Shown here piece after piece: positions 18,401-25,299 of a stretch of 64,000 nt of DNA. How positions within the stretch are numbered: position 1 is the stretch's first letter; each line of letters opens with the position of its first letter. The translations under genes were made by a program, and so were the position numbers. The notes under the pieces are model-generated. The model was given only the letters and a program-made list of their open reading frames with translations, was not told the origin of the DNA and made no database searches. The DNA lies in assembly GCA_900317715.1 (NCBI GenBank), contig ONHS01000007.1:22222-86221 (forward strand). Direction: 5' to 3'. The DNA is from an uncultured Bacteroidales bacterium. GTDB taxonomy: Bacteria; Bacteroidota; Bacteroidia; Bacteroidales; WCHB1-69.

Positions 18401-18851
18401 CACCCGCTTTTTCCACGCTCACCAGCGGCAGAGCGTAGAATGCGTTGGTGTTATAAATATCTCTGTTATAGACAAAATCCGGATTGGGTTGACTCTTGGC
18501 AGCGGAAATCTGCACGGGGAAAAGGGGATGGTGGATGCCCAACGCACTGGCGTTGTAATCCACATATTCCGCATTCACCACATTAATAATGACAGAGTCG
18601 CATACAGGGATTTCCAACATGCGGGCAAACTGCGGCAGTTGCGGCGCACCCGGCACGTAGGAAGAACCGTAATCAGGCAACGTCACCAACGTGAAATCGC
18701 CCTCTGGGATAGAAATATCCTGCACTTCAAGCTCACCAGGAGTGAAAGTGACGGATACTTTCTGATAATTGTTCTGATTCAATCTGTAACCTTGGCCAAA
18801 AACCACTTGTGCTAAACAAATGATAGCCATCAAGAAAGACAATCTTTTCAT
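15444..18851 (-). CDS. gingipain-like C25 cysteine protease, T9SS substrate
   Basis: The 1135-residue preproprotein has a signal peptide (MKRLSFLMAIICLAQVVFG), a gingipain propeptide (YVPGAPQLPQFARMLEIP) and a caspase-like C25 catalytic domain at about 230-600. The dyad is His441 in NYTAHGSE and Cys474 in GNCCQSG, 33 residues apart as in RgpB. Ig-like modules, a jelly-roll segment (NFESGDFTHLDWTMN) and a C-terminal T9SS type A domain (VYPNPATQWVNVES to NQTRNFKVIKK) follow. It is predicted to be a surface or secreted peptidase. PorU sortase is an alternative, but the propeptide and sorting domain favour a gingipain-type protease. The ATG at 18851 starts the signal peptide. Confidence 0.9.
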   Translation of the reverse strand: MKRLSFLMAIICLAQVVFGQGYRLNQNNYQKVSVTFTPGELEVQDISIPEGDFTLVTLPDYGSSYVPGAPQLPQFARMLEIPVCDSVIINVVNAEYVDYNASALGIHHPLFPVQISAAKSQPNPDFVYNRDIYNTNAFYALPLVSVEKAGVQRSAALATVHVAPIQYNPVSQIVRIYTRIDVEFTFANADMAQTYALQQHASPLFGLDKNLVINKMQATRSEFSGVPIKYLIIGNSMFENNDDLAAFVAWKKRLGYLVELVFTNNPQVGTTTTSIQSYIRSHFNNATADNPAPTYLLFLGDREQLPAFSTEVSGENHITDLYYATADNSDYIPDCYYGRLSATNNQQLSNQIEKIMMYEQYSMPDPSYLGNAVLIAGTDQNYGPVHADGQVNYIKNNYVKTDNPEHNYTNVMAHMYNCSSQAAQIRSEVSAGAGLVNYTAHGSETSWADPSFTVSQVAQLQNTDKYGLMIGNCCQSGNFKTSECFGEALLRAEKKGAMGYIGASNNSYWGEDFYWAVGYRSNITANPTYSASALGAYDKLFHQHNENYNAWVSTISGMMTAGNMTVQATSSSLKKYYWEIYHCFGDPSVRIFLGIPETMDVEASQVIRVGDSTYAVSLLPPYAYVALTQNNEYLAATFADADGNATLSLPQGMNVGQCELVVLAQNRVPFFMNVTMISPDGPYVVPVSVSVAENTNFQAGNTVYFNLSLSNVGVTAASGVYATLTPNEPLTMLQDSVFVGAISVESVENRNNAFSFVMPPSKDYATLPFVLNVHWNNTTITRDVNVRVVLPDVRMTDYSAKVDDVQVSTFASGDEVTFEFNNRNVGHVAVANGNVDLTCNYSGVKVVTDPSSISGLAPNQTSVRTFQVEIADTVPERSKVNLYYHTTYGNEHKIDTITILVGVPFDNFESGDFTHLDWTMNNYSWIATSQAAHSGDFSARSARNLPNSQRSRMQISVSTPETATLSYYRKVSSEQGYDFFYLYIDNVKKDEASGDDDWTQVAVDVPAGNHTIVFSYEKDYSTTGGQDCAYVDDVVLPCNSVAVIEDVNDDVSVHAYTEIRTSVYPNPATQWVNVESEEPIGKVALLDINGRMVKTMNANGDFRYEVSMNDVPTGIYLLQVTFGNNQTRNFKVIKK

Positions 18852-18890
18852 ACAATATCTTTTAGAAAATTTACTCAAAAAAATAACCCG

Positions 18891-18898
18891 CAAAAATA
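18891..18898 (-). promoter_or_regulatory. -7 box of the C25 protease operon
   Basis: TATTTTTG on the minus strand, 40 bp before the protease ATG; divergent from the speB box at 18932. Confidence 0.6.
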
Positions 18899-18931
18899 CA
18901 TTTTATTTTCATTCCTCATTGAAGTAAATGC

Positions 18932-18939
18932 TATTTTTG
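18932..18939 (+). promoter_or_regulatory. -7 box of speB
   Basis: TATTTTTG, 35 bp before the ATG at 18974. A TTG is present only 10 bp upstream. Confidence 0.6.
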
Positions 18940-18973
18940 CCGCGCCGTATGAGCCTTAGAAAAATTTTTGACT

Positions 18974-19834
18974 ATGATAAAGAAAATGCCTCATTTTTTA
19001 GATATGGACGACGAGCGTTACTACGAACTTGAAAATGCCCGTTACGTGATGCTGGGGGTCCCTTACGACGGGACCAGCACTTTTGTGAAAGGTGCGGACA
19101 AAGGCCCGCAAGCCATACTAGACGCTTCTGACAGTTTGGAGCTGTATGACATTCAGTATCAGTATGAAGCGTGGTTAGCCGGCATCCACACCGACCACCA
19201 CGACTACGATTTTCGCACGCCGGAAGCCATGGTCAAGTCGGTCTATAACCGTGTGAAATTCTATCTTGAAAGCGGGAAACGCATCGTCTTAACCGGCGGA
19301 GAGCATTCGGTTTCCGTGGGCGCCATCCAGGCGATGTCGGAGGCGCACGACAACCTCTCCGTCCTGCAAATCGACGCACACGCCGACCTCCGCGACAGCT
19401 ACCACGATTCGCCATACAACCACGCCTGTGTCATGCGCCGCGCACAGGAGTACGCCAGCGTGGTGCAAGTCGGCATCCGCAACGTCTGCAGGGACGAGCT
19501 GCCCAACGTGGTCCCCGAGAACATTTTCTACGCGCATCTCATTCACAATCAAGAAGATTGGATGGAGAAAGCCTTGCAAAGACTCACTGACAACGTCTAT
19601 ATCACCGTCGATTTGGACGGCTTCGACCCGTCGATATTGCCTGCCACTGGAACCCCGCTGCCCGGCGGTCTGCAATGGTACCCCACCCTCAAATTCCTCG
19701 AAATGGTCTTCCGCAACCGCAACGTGGTCGGTTTCGATGTCGTGGAACTCTGCCCGCAACCCGACAACAAGGTGTCGGACGTGATGGCCGCCACGTTGAT
19801 CTACAAAATGATTACCCTTTGGGAGATGTTGTAG
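18974..19834 (+). CDS. speB: agmatinase / ureohydrolase
   Basis: A 286-residue binuclear manganese ureohydrolase. Metal ligands are visible: His111 in TGGEHS, Asp134/His136/Asp138 in IDAHADLR, and Asp213/Asp215 in VDLDGFDPS. It would hydrolyse agmatine to putrescine and urea in polyamine synthesis; arginase or a related ureohydrolase cannot be excluded. The ATG at 18974 is used; a TTG two codons earlier is less likely. The stop codon TAG lies inside a degenerate GTAGAGACG-type palindrome. Confidence 0.88.
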   Translation: MIKKMPHFLDMDDERYYELENARYVMLGVPYDGTSTFVKGADKGPQAILDASDSLELYDIQYQYEAWLAGIHTDHHDYDFRTPEAMVKSVYNRVKFYLESGKRIVLTGGEHSVSVGAIQAMSEAHDNLSVLQIDAHADLRDSYHDSPYNHACVMRRAQEYASVVQVGIRNVCRDELPNVVPENIFYAHLIHNQEDWMEKALQRLTDNVYITVDLDGFDPSILPATGTPLPGGLQWYPTLKFLEMVFRNRNVVGFDVVELCPQPDNKVSDVMAATLIYKMITLWEML

Positions 19835-19860
19835 GAACGATGCGCGACCCGTCTCTACAG
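19831..19860. repeat. family A palindrome, degenerate, overlapping the speB stop
   Basis: TGTAGGAACG and CGTCTCTACA are the degenerate arms of the GTAGAGACG palindrome. The speB stop codon TAG is the TAG of the left arm. Confidence 0.6.
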
Positions 19861-19888
19861 AAAAAAACGCACGTATTCATTAAATATG

Positions 19889-19896
19889 TACATTTG
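19889..19896 (+). promoter_or_regulatory. -7 box of the porin gene
   Basis: TACATTTG matches TAnnTTTG, 33 bp before the ATG at 19930. Confidence 0.5.
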
Positions 19897-19929
19897 CAGG
19901 TTTTAAAATAGAATGGCGAAAACCTTTTA

Positions 19930-21837
19930 ATGCGTTATAGATCAATAACATATATCATCTTGTTAGTACTCTGTGTTTTCACGGCAGGGAGTGCATTGGC
20001 GCAAGACACGGCCAAAACGAGAACGTCGTCCACCATCGACTCCGCCATGGCCATCTCGCCCGACTACCTGCACACCCGATACGCGCCATTCCCCACCATC
20101 AACTTCCAACCCATTGTTTACCAGGAGATTGACACCTCCATGGTCCATATCTCCGAATATGACCCGCTCGTGAAGGTGCAGAACCTTTACCAGTCGCTGG
20201 GCATCAACGGTCAGGCGCACAGATCCATGGTTTTCGACATCGACCATTCCTTGGGATTCACCATGATCACGACGCCCTACCCTCTCTATTTCAAGAAGAT
20301 GCAGGATTTGAAGCTTTACGACATGGCCACTTCCTACACAGACATCAACTTCACTTGGGGTTGGCGGCGAGAGCTCGTCTTTAGCGCCACCCACGCGCAA
20401 CGCATCCGACAGGTGGACTTTGTGGTCAACATCGACGCCTGCAGTAATCCCGGATATTTCATCCACCAAAACGTCAACCGACTGAACGTCAACGCGCTCG
20501 TCAAATATGAGACCCCCAACAAAATTTACGGACTTTTGGCCGCATACAACCTCAACCACGGCAAATTCGCTGAAAACGGCGGTCTTGAGAGCTGCTCCGA
20601 CTTCACCGACCGCGACCCGCGTGACTCTGCCCTCACTTACGACCTGACCAGTTTCGCGGTGATGTTCAGCAATGCGCAGACCCTCATCAACACCCACACC
20701 GCACAGCTCACCAACTACGTGAATATCAAGAACAAGAAGGGTAATTACTTCGGCACCATCAGCCATACGCTAGACATTGACAACCTGAAGAGTGTATTCA
20801 CAGATCACGACCTCAACAATCTTTTCTACCTCAACCGATACTACATCAACCCCGACACCACCAACGACTCCATCCAATATTTCCTGATAGCCAACACGTT
20901 GCAATGGTCAAACTACAGTCCGACGGACACGCTCGGCGACAAAGCCTACTTTTTCAGGATTTCAGGAGGTTTGCGGCATGAATTCGTAAACGCCCAAAGT
21001 CCTTATTACATTGGCAATTCGCTTGCTCTTTTCGCGCGCACCTACATCCGGATGTTTAAGGTCTGGGACATTTACGGCAACATCTCCTACTCGTTTTTCG
21101 GGTACAACGGCTACGATGCCATGGCGAAGGCGGGATTCCGTTTCAACATCAACAAGAAGCAACGCCACCAGCTGGGACTCGAAGCCACTTTCATGCGTTA
21201 CGCGCCCGACTATATCTTCTCCCACTACTATGGCAACAACAACGCATGGTTGAAGACTTGGAAAAAGCAGAATGTTTTCAAGGCCAGTGCTTATTGGACG
21301 ATTCTCGACTATTCATTGCGCTTCAACTTCATCAATGCCGGCAAATATGTCTTTTTGAACAGCAGTTTTGAGCCGATGCAGCTTGAGAAGCCCTTCCAAG
21401 TCTTGGAGTTGCTTCTATACGCGCCTATACGAACGAAGCACTTCTCTTTGGATGCAGAATTGGCCCTGCAACATTCGACCAACAAAGCGATTACCGTGCC
21501 GCTGTTCGCCGGCAAGCTCAGTGCGGCTTACCGTACCGGCATCTTCAATAAGAAATTGCATTTCCAAGTGGGTGTTGACCTCTTCTACAACACGAAATAC
21601 TACGCCGACGGATACAACCCCATCCTCCATCAGTTCTACACCCAAGAGTACATCAGCACCGGCCACTATCTGTATCTCAACGCACATGTTGCCTTCCGCG
21701 TGAAGCGCATAACGTTCTTCGTACGCGGCGGCAACCTCCTCGCCGGAATCCTCAGCTTCCACTACATCACCACCCCCGGCTACCCGATGCAAGGACAAAG
21801 CGTGCAGGCGGGAATAAACTGGAAATTCTATGATTAG
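19930..21837 (+). CDS. putative outer-membrane porin (Porin_10-like)
   Basis: A 635-residue protein with a signal peptide (YIILLVLCVFTAGSALAQ) and many amphipathic strands ending in aromatic residues, such as TWGWRRELVFSATHAQRIRQ and FFVRGGNLLAG. The C-terminus (NWKFYD) carries an aromatic close to the end, as in barrel proteins. It matches the Bacteroidota 'putative porin' family of about 600-700 residues. It probably forms a large beta-barrel in the outer membrane; the substrate is unknown. TTAGNAG heptamers begin at its stop codon. Confidence 0.8.
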   Translation: MRYRSITYIILLVLCVFTAGSALAQDTAKTRTSSTIDSAMAISPDYLHTRYAPFPTINFQPIVYQEIDTSMVHISEYDPLVKVQNLYQSLGINGQAHRSMVFDIDHSLGFTMITTPYPLYFKKMQDLKLYDMATSYTDINFTWGWRRELVFSATHAQRIRQVDFVVNIDACSNPGYFIHQNVNRLNVNALVKYETPNKIYGLLAAYNLNHGKFAENGGLESCSDFTDRDPRDSALTYDLTSFAVMFSNAQTLINTHTAQLTNYVNIKNKKGNYFGTISHTLDIDNLKSVFTDHDLNNLFYLNRYYINPDTTNDSIQYFLIANTLQWSNYSPTDTLGDKAYFFRISGGLRHEFVNAQSPYYIGNSLALFARTYIRMFKVWDIYGNISYSFFGYNGYDAMAKAGFRFNINKKQRHQLGLEATFMRYAPDYIFSHYYGNNNAWLKTWKKQNVFKASAYWTILDYSLRFNFINAGKYVFLNSSFEPMQLEKPFQVLELLLYAPIRTKHFSLDAELALQHSTNKAITVPLFAGKLSAAYRTGIFNKKLHFQVGVDLFYNTKYYADGYNPILHQFYTQEYISTGHYLYLNAHVAFRVKRITFFVRGGNLLAGILSFHYITTPGYPMQGQSVQAGINWKFYD

Positions 21838-21882
21838 TTAGCAGTTAGTAGTTAGCAGTTAGTAGTTAGCAGTTAGCAGTTG
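21836..21882. repeat. TTAGNAG heptamer repeats after the porin gene
   Basis: Six to seven units of TTAGCAG/TTAGTAG start at the stop codon and place TAG in all three frames. Confidence 0.85.
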
Positions 21883-21897
21883 GAGCGACTTCCATAA

Positions 21898-21951
21898 AAG
21901 GCTGTAAGCCTGACCTATATCAACCTAGGGTGAACAGAGTGAGCCCTAGGA
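21898..21951 (+). promoter_or_regulatory. family B double-hairpin leader element, fumC
   Basis: Hairpin 1 is AGGCT-GTA-AGCCT and hairpin 2 is CCTAGGG/CCCTAGG over an inner AC-AGA-GT stem-loop with a TGA/GA internal loop. It ends 23 bp before the fumC ATG. In hairpin 1 both members of one pair have changed relative to other copies (GGGCT/AGCCC), so pairing is kept. Confidence 0.7.
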
Positions 21952-21974
21952 TATACAGAATCAATAGTAACAAT

Positions 21975-23345
21975 ATGGAATATAGAATAGAAAAAGACAC
22001 ATTAGGCGAAATGCGCGTCGAGGCCGACAAGCTCTGGGGCGCGCAGACGCAACGGGCGATGGAAAACTTCCAAATCGGCAAGAAACACATCCCCATCGAA
22101 ATCATCTACGGCATCGCGACGGCCAAGAAAGCGGCGGCCTGCGCCAACTTCGACTGCGGCGTGCTACCCGAGGAGAAACGCGACCTCATCGTGCGCGTGG
22201 TCGATGAGATTACCTCCGGACAGTGGGACGACCAGTTCCCCTTGCACATCTGGCAGACTGGATCGGGTACGCAGACCAACATGAACGTCAACGAGGTGAT
22301 TGCGCACCGTGCACAGCTGTTGCACGGCGGCCAGCTCACCGACTACCCGCTATTCCTCTCGCCCAATGACGACGTCAACAAGTCGCAGTCCACCAACGAC
22401 ATCTTCCCCACGGGCATGCGCATCGCCACGGCCATCAGCATCATCACCCGCACGCTGCCCGCGTTGGAGCGCATGATGGTCACTTACAGAGAAAAAGTCG
22501 CGGAATACGCCGACATCAAGAAGATCGGGCGCACCCACCTGATGGACGCCACCCCGCTCACTTTGGGCGACGAGCTGTCGGGACATCTCTCGCAGTTGGA
22601 GCACGGCTACGAGGTTATCCAACAGAGTCTCAAGCACTTGATGGAGTTGCCCATCGGCGGCACCGCCGTCGGCAACGGCATCAACACGCCGGAAGGCTAC
22701 GACAAAATCGCCTTACAATACATTAACAAATTCACGGGTTACGAATTCACGAACTGTCCGAACAAGTTCGAGGCGATGGCTACCCACGACTCGCTGTGCG
22801 AGATGTCGGGCGCGTTCAAGCGTTTGGCTGTCTCTTTGATGAAGATCGCCAACGACTTCCGCCTGCTCAATTCGGGTCCGCGCTGCGGTTTGGGCGAGGT
22901 GATATTGCCCGCCAACGAGCCCGGCTCCTCCATCATGCCCGGCAAGGTGAACCCCACGCAGTGCGAGGCGTTGTCGCAGGTCTGCTGCCAGGTCATCGGC
23001 AACGACGTGGCCATCACCACCGGCGCCATGCAGGGACACTTGCAGCTCAACGTCTTCATGCCGCTCATCGGCCGCAACCTGCTGCAGTCGTCACGTTTGT
23101 TGGCGGATGTCATCAACTCCTTCAACGACCACTGTCTGAAGGGCATCGTGCCGAACCGCGAGCGCATAGCCATGCACCTGCAGAACTCGCTGATGCTGGT
23201 CACGAAGCTGAACCCGCACATCGGCTACTACAACTCCGCAAAGATCGCGCAGCACGCCCACGAGCACGGGCTCACCTTGCGGGAATCCGCGCTGGAATTG
23301 GGATTGGTGAGCGCGGTGGATTTTGATGAATGGATGAAGTTGTAG
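21975..23345 (+). CDS. fumC: fumarate hydratase class II
   Basis: A 456-residue homotetrameric lyase that interconverts fumarate and malate in the TCA or reductive succinate pathway. The superfamily signature GSSIMPGKVNP, the SQSTNDIFPT motif and the TGSGTQTNMNVNEV motif are intact. The ATG at 21975 (MEYRIEKDTLGEM) is the family start; an in-frame ATG at 21930 lies inside the family B element. The stop TAG is part of the left arm of a family A palindrome. Confidence 0.97.
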   Translation: MEYRIEKDTLGEMRVEADKLWGAQTQRAMENFQIGKKHIPIEIIYGIATAKKAAACANFDCGVLPEEKRDLIVRVVDEITSGQWDDQFPLHIWQTGSGTQTNMNVNEVIAHRAQLLHGGQLTDYPLFLSPNDDVNKSQSTNDIFPTGMRIATAISIITRTLPALERMMVTYREKVAEYADIKKIGRTHLMDATPLTLGDELSGHLSQLEHGYEVIQQSLKHLMELPIGGTAVGNGINTPEGYDKIALQYINKFTGYEFTNCPNKFEAMATHDSLCEMSGAFKRLAVSLMKIANDFRLLNSGPRCGLGEVILPANEPGSSIMPGKVNPTQCEALSQVCCQVIGNDVAITTGAMQGHLQLNVFMPLIGRNLLQSSRLLADVINSFNDHCLKGIVPNRERIAMHLQNSLMLVTKLNPHIGYYNSAKIAQHAHEHGLTLRESALELGLVSAVDFDEWMKL

Positions 23346-23370
23346 AGACGTGCCATGGCGCGTCTCTACA
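23341..23370. repeat. family A palindrome containing the fumC stop
   Basis: A 30-bp palindrome with arms TGTAGAGACG and CGTCTCTACA around a GCCATGGC centre. The fumC stop codon TAG is within the left arm. Confidence 0.85.
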
Positions 23371-23376
23371 GGGGAC

Positions 23377-23468
23377 ACGAAACATTGCCTTCTGCGGGGG
23401 AACGCAACGATTCCCCACGTTGTAGAGACGTTTCATGAAACGTCTCTACAAATTTTGCGTCTCTACGT
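23377..23468. repeat. composite REP unit (GC-rich arm plus family A palindrome)
   Basis: A GC-rich stem-loop (GGGGAACG/CGATTCCCC) leads into a perfect palindrome TGTAGAGACG-TTTCATGAAA-CGTCTCTACA (23421-23450) and then a half-copy (TTTTGCGTCTCTACG). The same composite occurs at 24017-24092 and 24797-24916, on either side of the RAYT gene. Confidence 0.8.
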
Positions 23469-23489
23469 GTTGTATAAAGAAATAATTTC

Positions 23490-23497
23490 TATTTTTG
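23490..23497 (+). promoter_or_regulatory. -7 box of hicBA
   Basis: TATTTTTG, 25 bp before the hicB ATG; a TTG lies 17 bp upstream. Confidence 0.55.
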
Positions 23498-23521
23498 CAA
23501 AGATAATTAGAATCGAAAAGA

Positions 23522-23737
23522 ATGGAATATACAATCATCATTCAAAAAAACGCAAACGGCTGGTACACTGGACAATGCGAACAGATACCTGAAGCCATTT
23601 CTCAAGGCGAAACCCTTGAGGAACTAAAAGAGAACATGGCAGACGCCATAAAGATGGTCATTGATTATAAAAAAGAAGAAACCAGAAAACAATATATTGG
23701 CAAGCGGATTTTCCGCCGTCGCATCGCTGTATTATGA
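23522..23737 (+). CDS. hicB: HicB-family antitoxin
   Basis: A 71-residue HicB-type partial RNase H-fold protein: MEYTIIIQKNANGWYTGQCE with the typical P-E-A-x-S-x-G-x-T-x-E-E-L helix start (PEAISQGETLEELKENM). It normally neutralises HicA and represses its own operon. Its stop overlaps the hicA start (ATGA). There is no long DNA-binding tail, so the domain is the short form. Because hicA is interrupted, the antitoxin may be an orphan. Confidence 0.82.
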   Translation: MEYTIIIQKNANGWYTGQCEQIPEAISQGETLEELKENMADAIKMVIDYKKEETRKQYIGKRIFRRRIAVL

Positions 23738-23928
23738 AACGACAATTACTCATACAACATCTAACCGCTCACAATTGCGTGCTCCTCCGGGAAGGGAAAA
23801 AACATAGTTTATAAAAAAACACATCTAACGGAAAATCGACCTCTGTCCCACGGCATCCTGACATTCAGGAGATTACCGTCAAAGAGATTTGCAAGCAGTT
23901 GGGAATACCACAATCTCGAATCAACTAA
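23734..23928 (+). pseudogene. hicA: hicA toxin with in-frame nonsense codon
   Basis: Translation from the ATG at 23734 gives MKRQLLIQHLTAHNCVLLRE then GKKHSL and a TAA at 23812-23814. The same frame then continues as KNTSNGKSTSVPRHPDI and ITVKEICKQLGIPQSRIN to a stop at 23926-23928, exactly like an intact 64-residue HicA mRNA interferase. The consensus HSxYKN shows that the stop replaces the tyrosine codon (TAT to TAA). The catalytic-type histidine (KKHS) is retained upstream of the stop. A toxin inactivated by a single substitution is likely; a sequencing error is the alternative. Confidence 0.8.
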
Positions 23929-23938
23929 TATTATTTTT

Positions 23939-24004
23939 AACCCCAATTATTCACCAAACCCCAAAGAACACCAAAAAGAGAAATTGAAATTATAACATAT
24001 TGAC
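23939..24004. repeat. 65-bp direct repeat, left copy
   Basis: Begins AACCCCAATTATTCACCA and ends TTATAACATATTGAC. A near-identical copy is at 24991-25055. The two enclose the RAYT gene and its palindromes. Confidence 0.85.
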
Positions 24005-24016
24005 GGAAATGTTGAA

Positions 24017-24092
24017 ACGCAAAACATTGCCATCCGCGGGGAATGCAACGGTTTTCCCACGGTGTAGAGACGCAAAATTTTGCGTCTCTACG
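24017..24092. repeat. composite REP unit left of RAYT
   Basis: AACATTGCCATCCGCGGGG, a GGGGAATG/TTTTCCC stem and the palindrome TGTAGAGACG-CAAAATTTTG-CGTCTCTAC (24062-24092). It resembles the units at 23377 and 24797. Confidence 0.8.
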
Positions 24093-24185
24093 CAGGGGTA
24101 AACCGAACCATTTTACCTCCATTGTTGAAACAATAACCCGTTAAATAACGGCGATTTTGCCACCAAAACCTTAAAAACAAAAATA

Positions 24186-24779
24186 ATGACAAACGAATTA
24201 TTCAAGAACCGATATCGCATACCGTCCGCACGCGCACCCTGGCACGATTACACGCACGGAACCTATTTCGTGACCATCTGCACAAAAACAAGAGAACATT
24301 CCTTTGGGGAAATCATTAACGATGGCACTGGAAATCCCATAATGAGGATGTCGGCGATTGGCGAAAATGCCGATGTTTGTTGGCAAGAAATCCCATCGCA
24401 TTTCCCGCACGTCCAAACGTTGTCGCGGGTGATCATGCCCAACCACATTCACGGGATTTTGACCATCAATCCCATTTCAGAGACGCAAAATTTTGCGTCT
24501 CTACAACATGGGCAATCGCAACGGGATAGGGAAATACGACAAACTGACAACGTCATTATGCCAAACAACCGATTTGGTCCCCAATCGAAAAATCTCGCAT
24601 CGGTGATACGCGGGTTCAGAATCGGTGTCACCAAATTCGCACGGCAAAACCGATTCCCGTTTGAATGGCAACCCCGATACTACGAGCACCTCATCCGAAA
24701 CATGGACGAGTTGTATTTTATCACGGATTACATTGAAAACAATGTGGCCAAATGGGAGGAGGACGGATTCTACGGATGA
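24186..24779 (+). CDS. REP-associated tyrosine transposase (RAYT, Y1/IS200-like)
   Basis: A 197-residue HUH-type transposase. The metal-binding HUH motif is His87-Ile-His89 in MPNHIHGIL, and the likely nucleophile is Tyr182 in YFITDYIENNVAKWEEDG. Opening YRIPSARAPWHDYTHGTYFV is typical of RAYTs, which cut single-stranded REP hairpins. It is single copy here and surrounded by family A palindromes, the usual arrangement of a REPtron. Residues about 98-107 (SETQNFASLQ) are encoded by a family A palindrome inserted in frame (24477-24506) shortly after the HUH motif. Whether this copy is still active is uncertain. Confidence 0.9.
   Translation: MTNELFKNRYRIPSARAPWHDYTHGTYFVTICTKTREHSFGEIINDGTGNPIMRMSAIGENADVCWQEIPSHFPHVQTLSRVIMPNHIHGILTINPISETQNFASLQHGQSQRDREIRQTDNVIMPNNRFGPQSKNLASVIRGFRIGVTKFARQNRFPFEWQPRYYEHLIRNMDELYFITDYIENNVAKWEEDGFYG
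24477..24506. repeat. family A palindrome inside the RAYT coding sequence
   Basis: GAGACGCAAAA and TTTTGCGTCTC form a perfect palindrome. It is read in frame as ETQNFASL, so the insertion adds about ten codons without a stop. Confidence 0.85.
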
Positions 24780-24796
24780 CGTACGTGAATATTGCG

Positions 24797-24916
24797 GTCG
24801 GCAAACGCAATATTTTAATCCGCCCGAGGGAACCGCAACGGAACACCCACGGTGTAGAGACGCATAATTATGCGTCTCCATGATTATGCGTCTCCAATAT
24901 TTTTGCGTCTCTACAA
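24797..24916. repeat. composite REP unit right of RAYT
   Basis: A degenerate GC-rich arm, then the palindrome GTAGAGACG-CATAATTATG-CGTCTCC (24853-24880) followed by two half-palindromes ending at 24916. Confidence 0.75.
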
Positions 24917-24990
24917 ATTGCGCAATACCATAATTTTCCATAATATGATCACGACCCAATAATTTTCGTATCTTCGCACCCTGAAATATC

Positions 24991-25055
24991 AACCCCAATT
25001 TTTCACCAACCCCAAAGAACATCAAAAAGAAGAATTGAAATTATAACATATTGAC
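24991..25055. repeat. 65-bp direct repeat, right copy
   Basis: Matches 23939-24004 with only a few differences and single-base gaps; both end TTATAACATATTGAC. Confidence 0.85.
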
Positions 25056-25080
25056 ATAAAGCGTTTTCGCTTTTCTTTTG

Positions 25081-25194
25081 GTACCTGAAATCTGGACAAT
25101 TTCAGAAAATACCACAAAAAGAAAGCCAAAATGCTCGCGAGTAATCGTGGGCTTTCTTTGTTTGTGGTATAGGTACGTCCAGAACCTCAGGTAC
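25081..25194. other. long imperfect hairpin, possible structured RNA or miniature element
   Basis: The outer arms GTACCTGA..TCTGGAC and GTCCAGA..CTCAGGTAC pair over about 17 bp. After an internal loop, ATACCACAAAAAGAAAGCC (25109-25127) pairs with 25150-25170 through a 2-nt bulge, closing a 22-nt loop. The rod shape resembles 6S-like RNAs or a MITE, but I cannot assign a family. Confidence 0.6.
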
Positions 25195-25213
25195 GAATAA
25201 AAGAAGTTCACGA

Positions 25214-25294
25214 TTCTTTTTATGTTTGTGAACGAAAGGCGGGAACGGTTTATAACAAACTGAATTTACCAAATTAGTACAAACATAAAAAGAA
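25214..25294. repeat. 16-bp perfect inverted repeat before the FISUMP gene
   Basis: TTCTTTTTATGTTTGT (25214-25229) recurs inverted at 25279-25294, with a 49-bp spacer, and ends 5 bp before the ATG at 25300. It could be a leader hairpin or the ends of a small invertible segment. Confidence 0.75.
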
Positions 25295-25299
25295 CAATT

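Larger units (their letters stand above)
24780..25299. other. gene-free region between RAYT and the FISUMP protein
   Basis: The 520 bp hold no convincing gene. In order: a composite REP unit (24797-24916), the right 65-bp direct repeat (24991-25055), a long imperfect hairpin (25081-25194), a 16-bp inverted repeat (25214-25294) and the start codon of the surface protein. Confidence 0.7.

Noticed and set aside
21898..21951. Family B elements as plain rho-independent terminators
   Set aside because: No T-run follows the stems, and they sit next to the downstream start codon rather than after the upstream gene.
25081..25194. 6S RNA
   Set aside because: The rod shape fits loosely but I cannot see a 6S consensus bubble or a promoter that would settle it.
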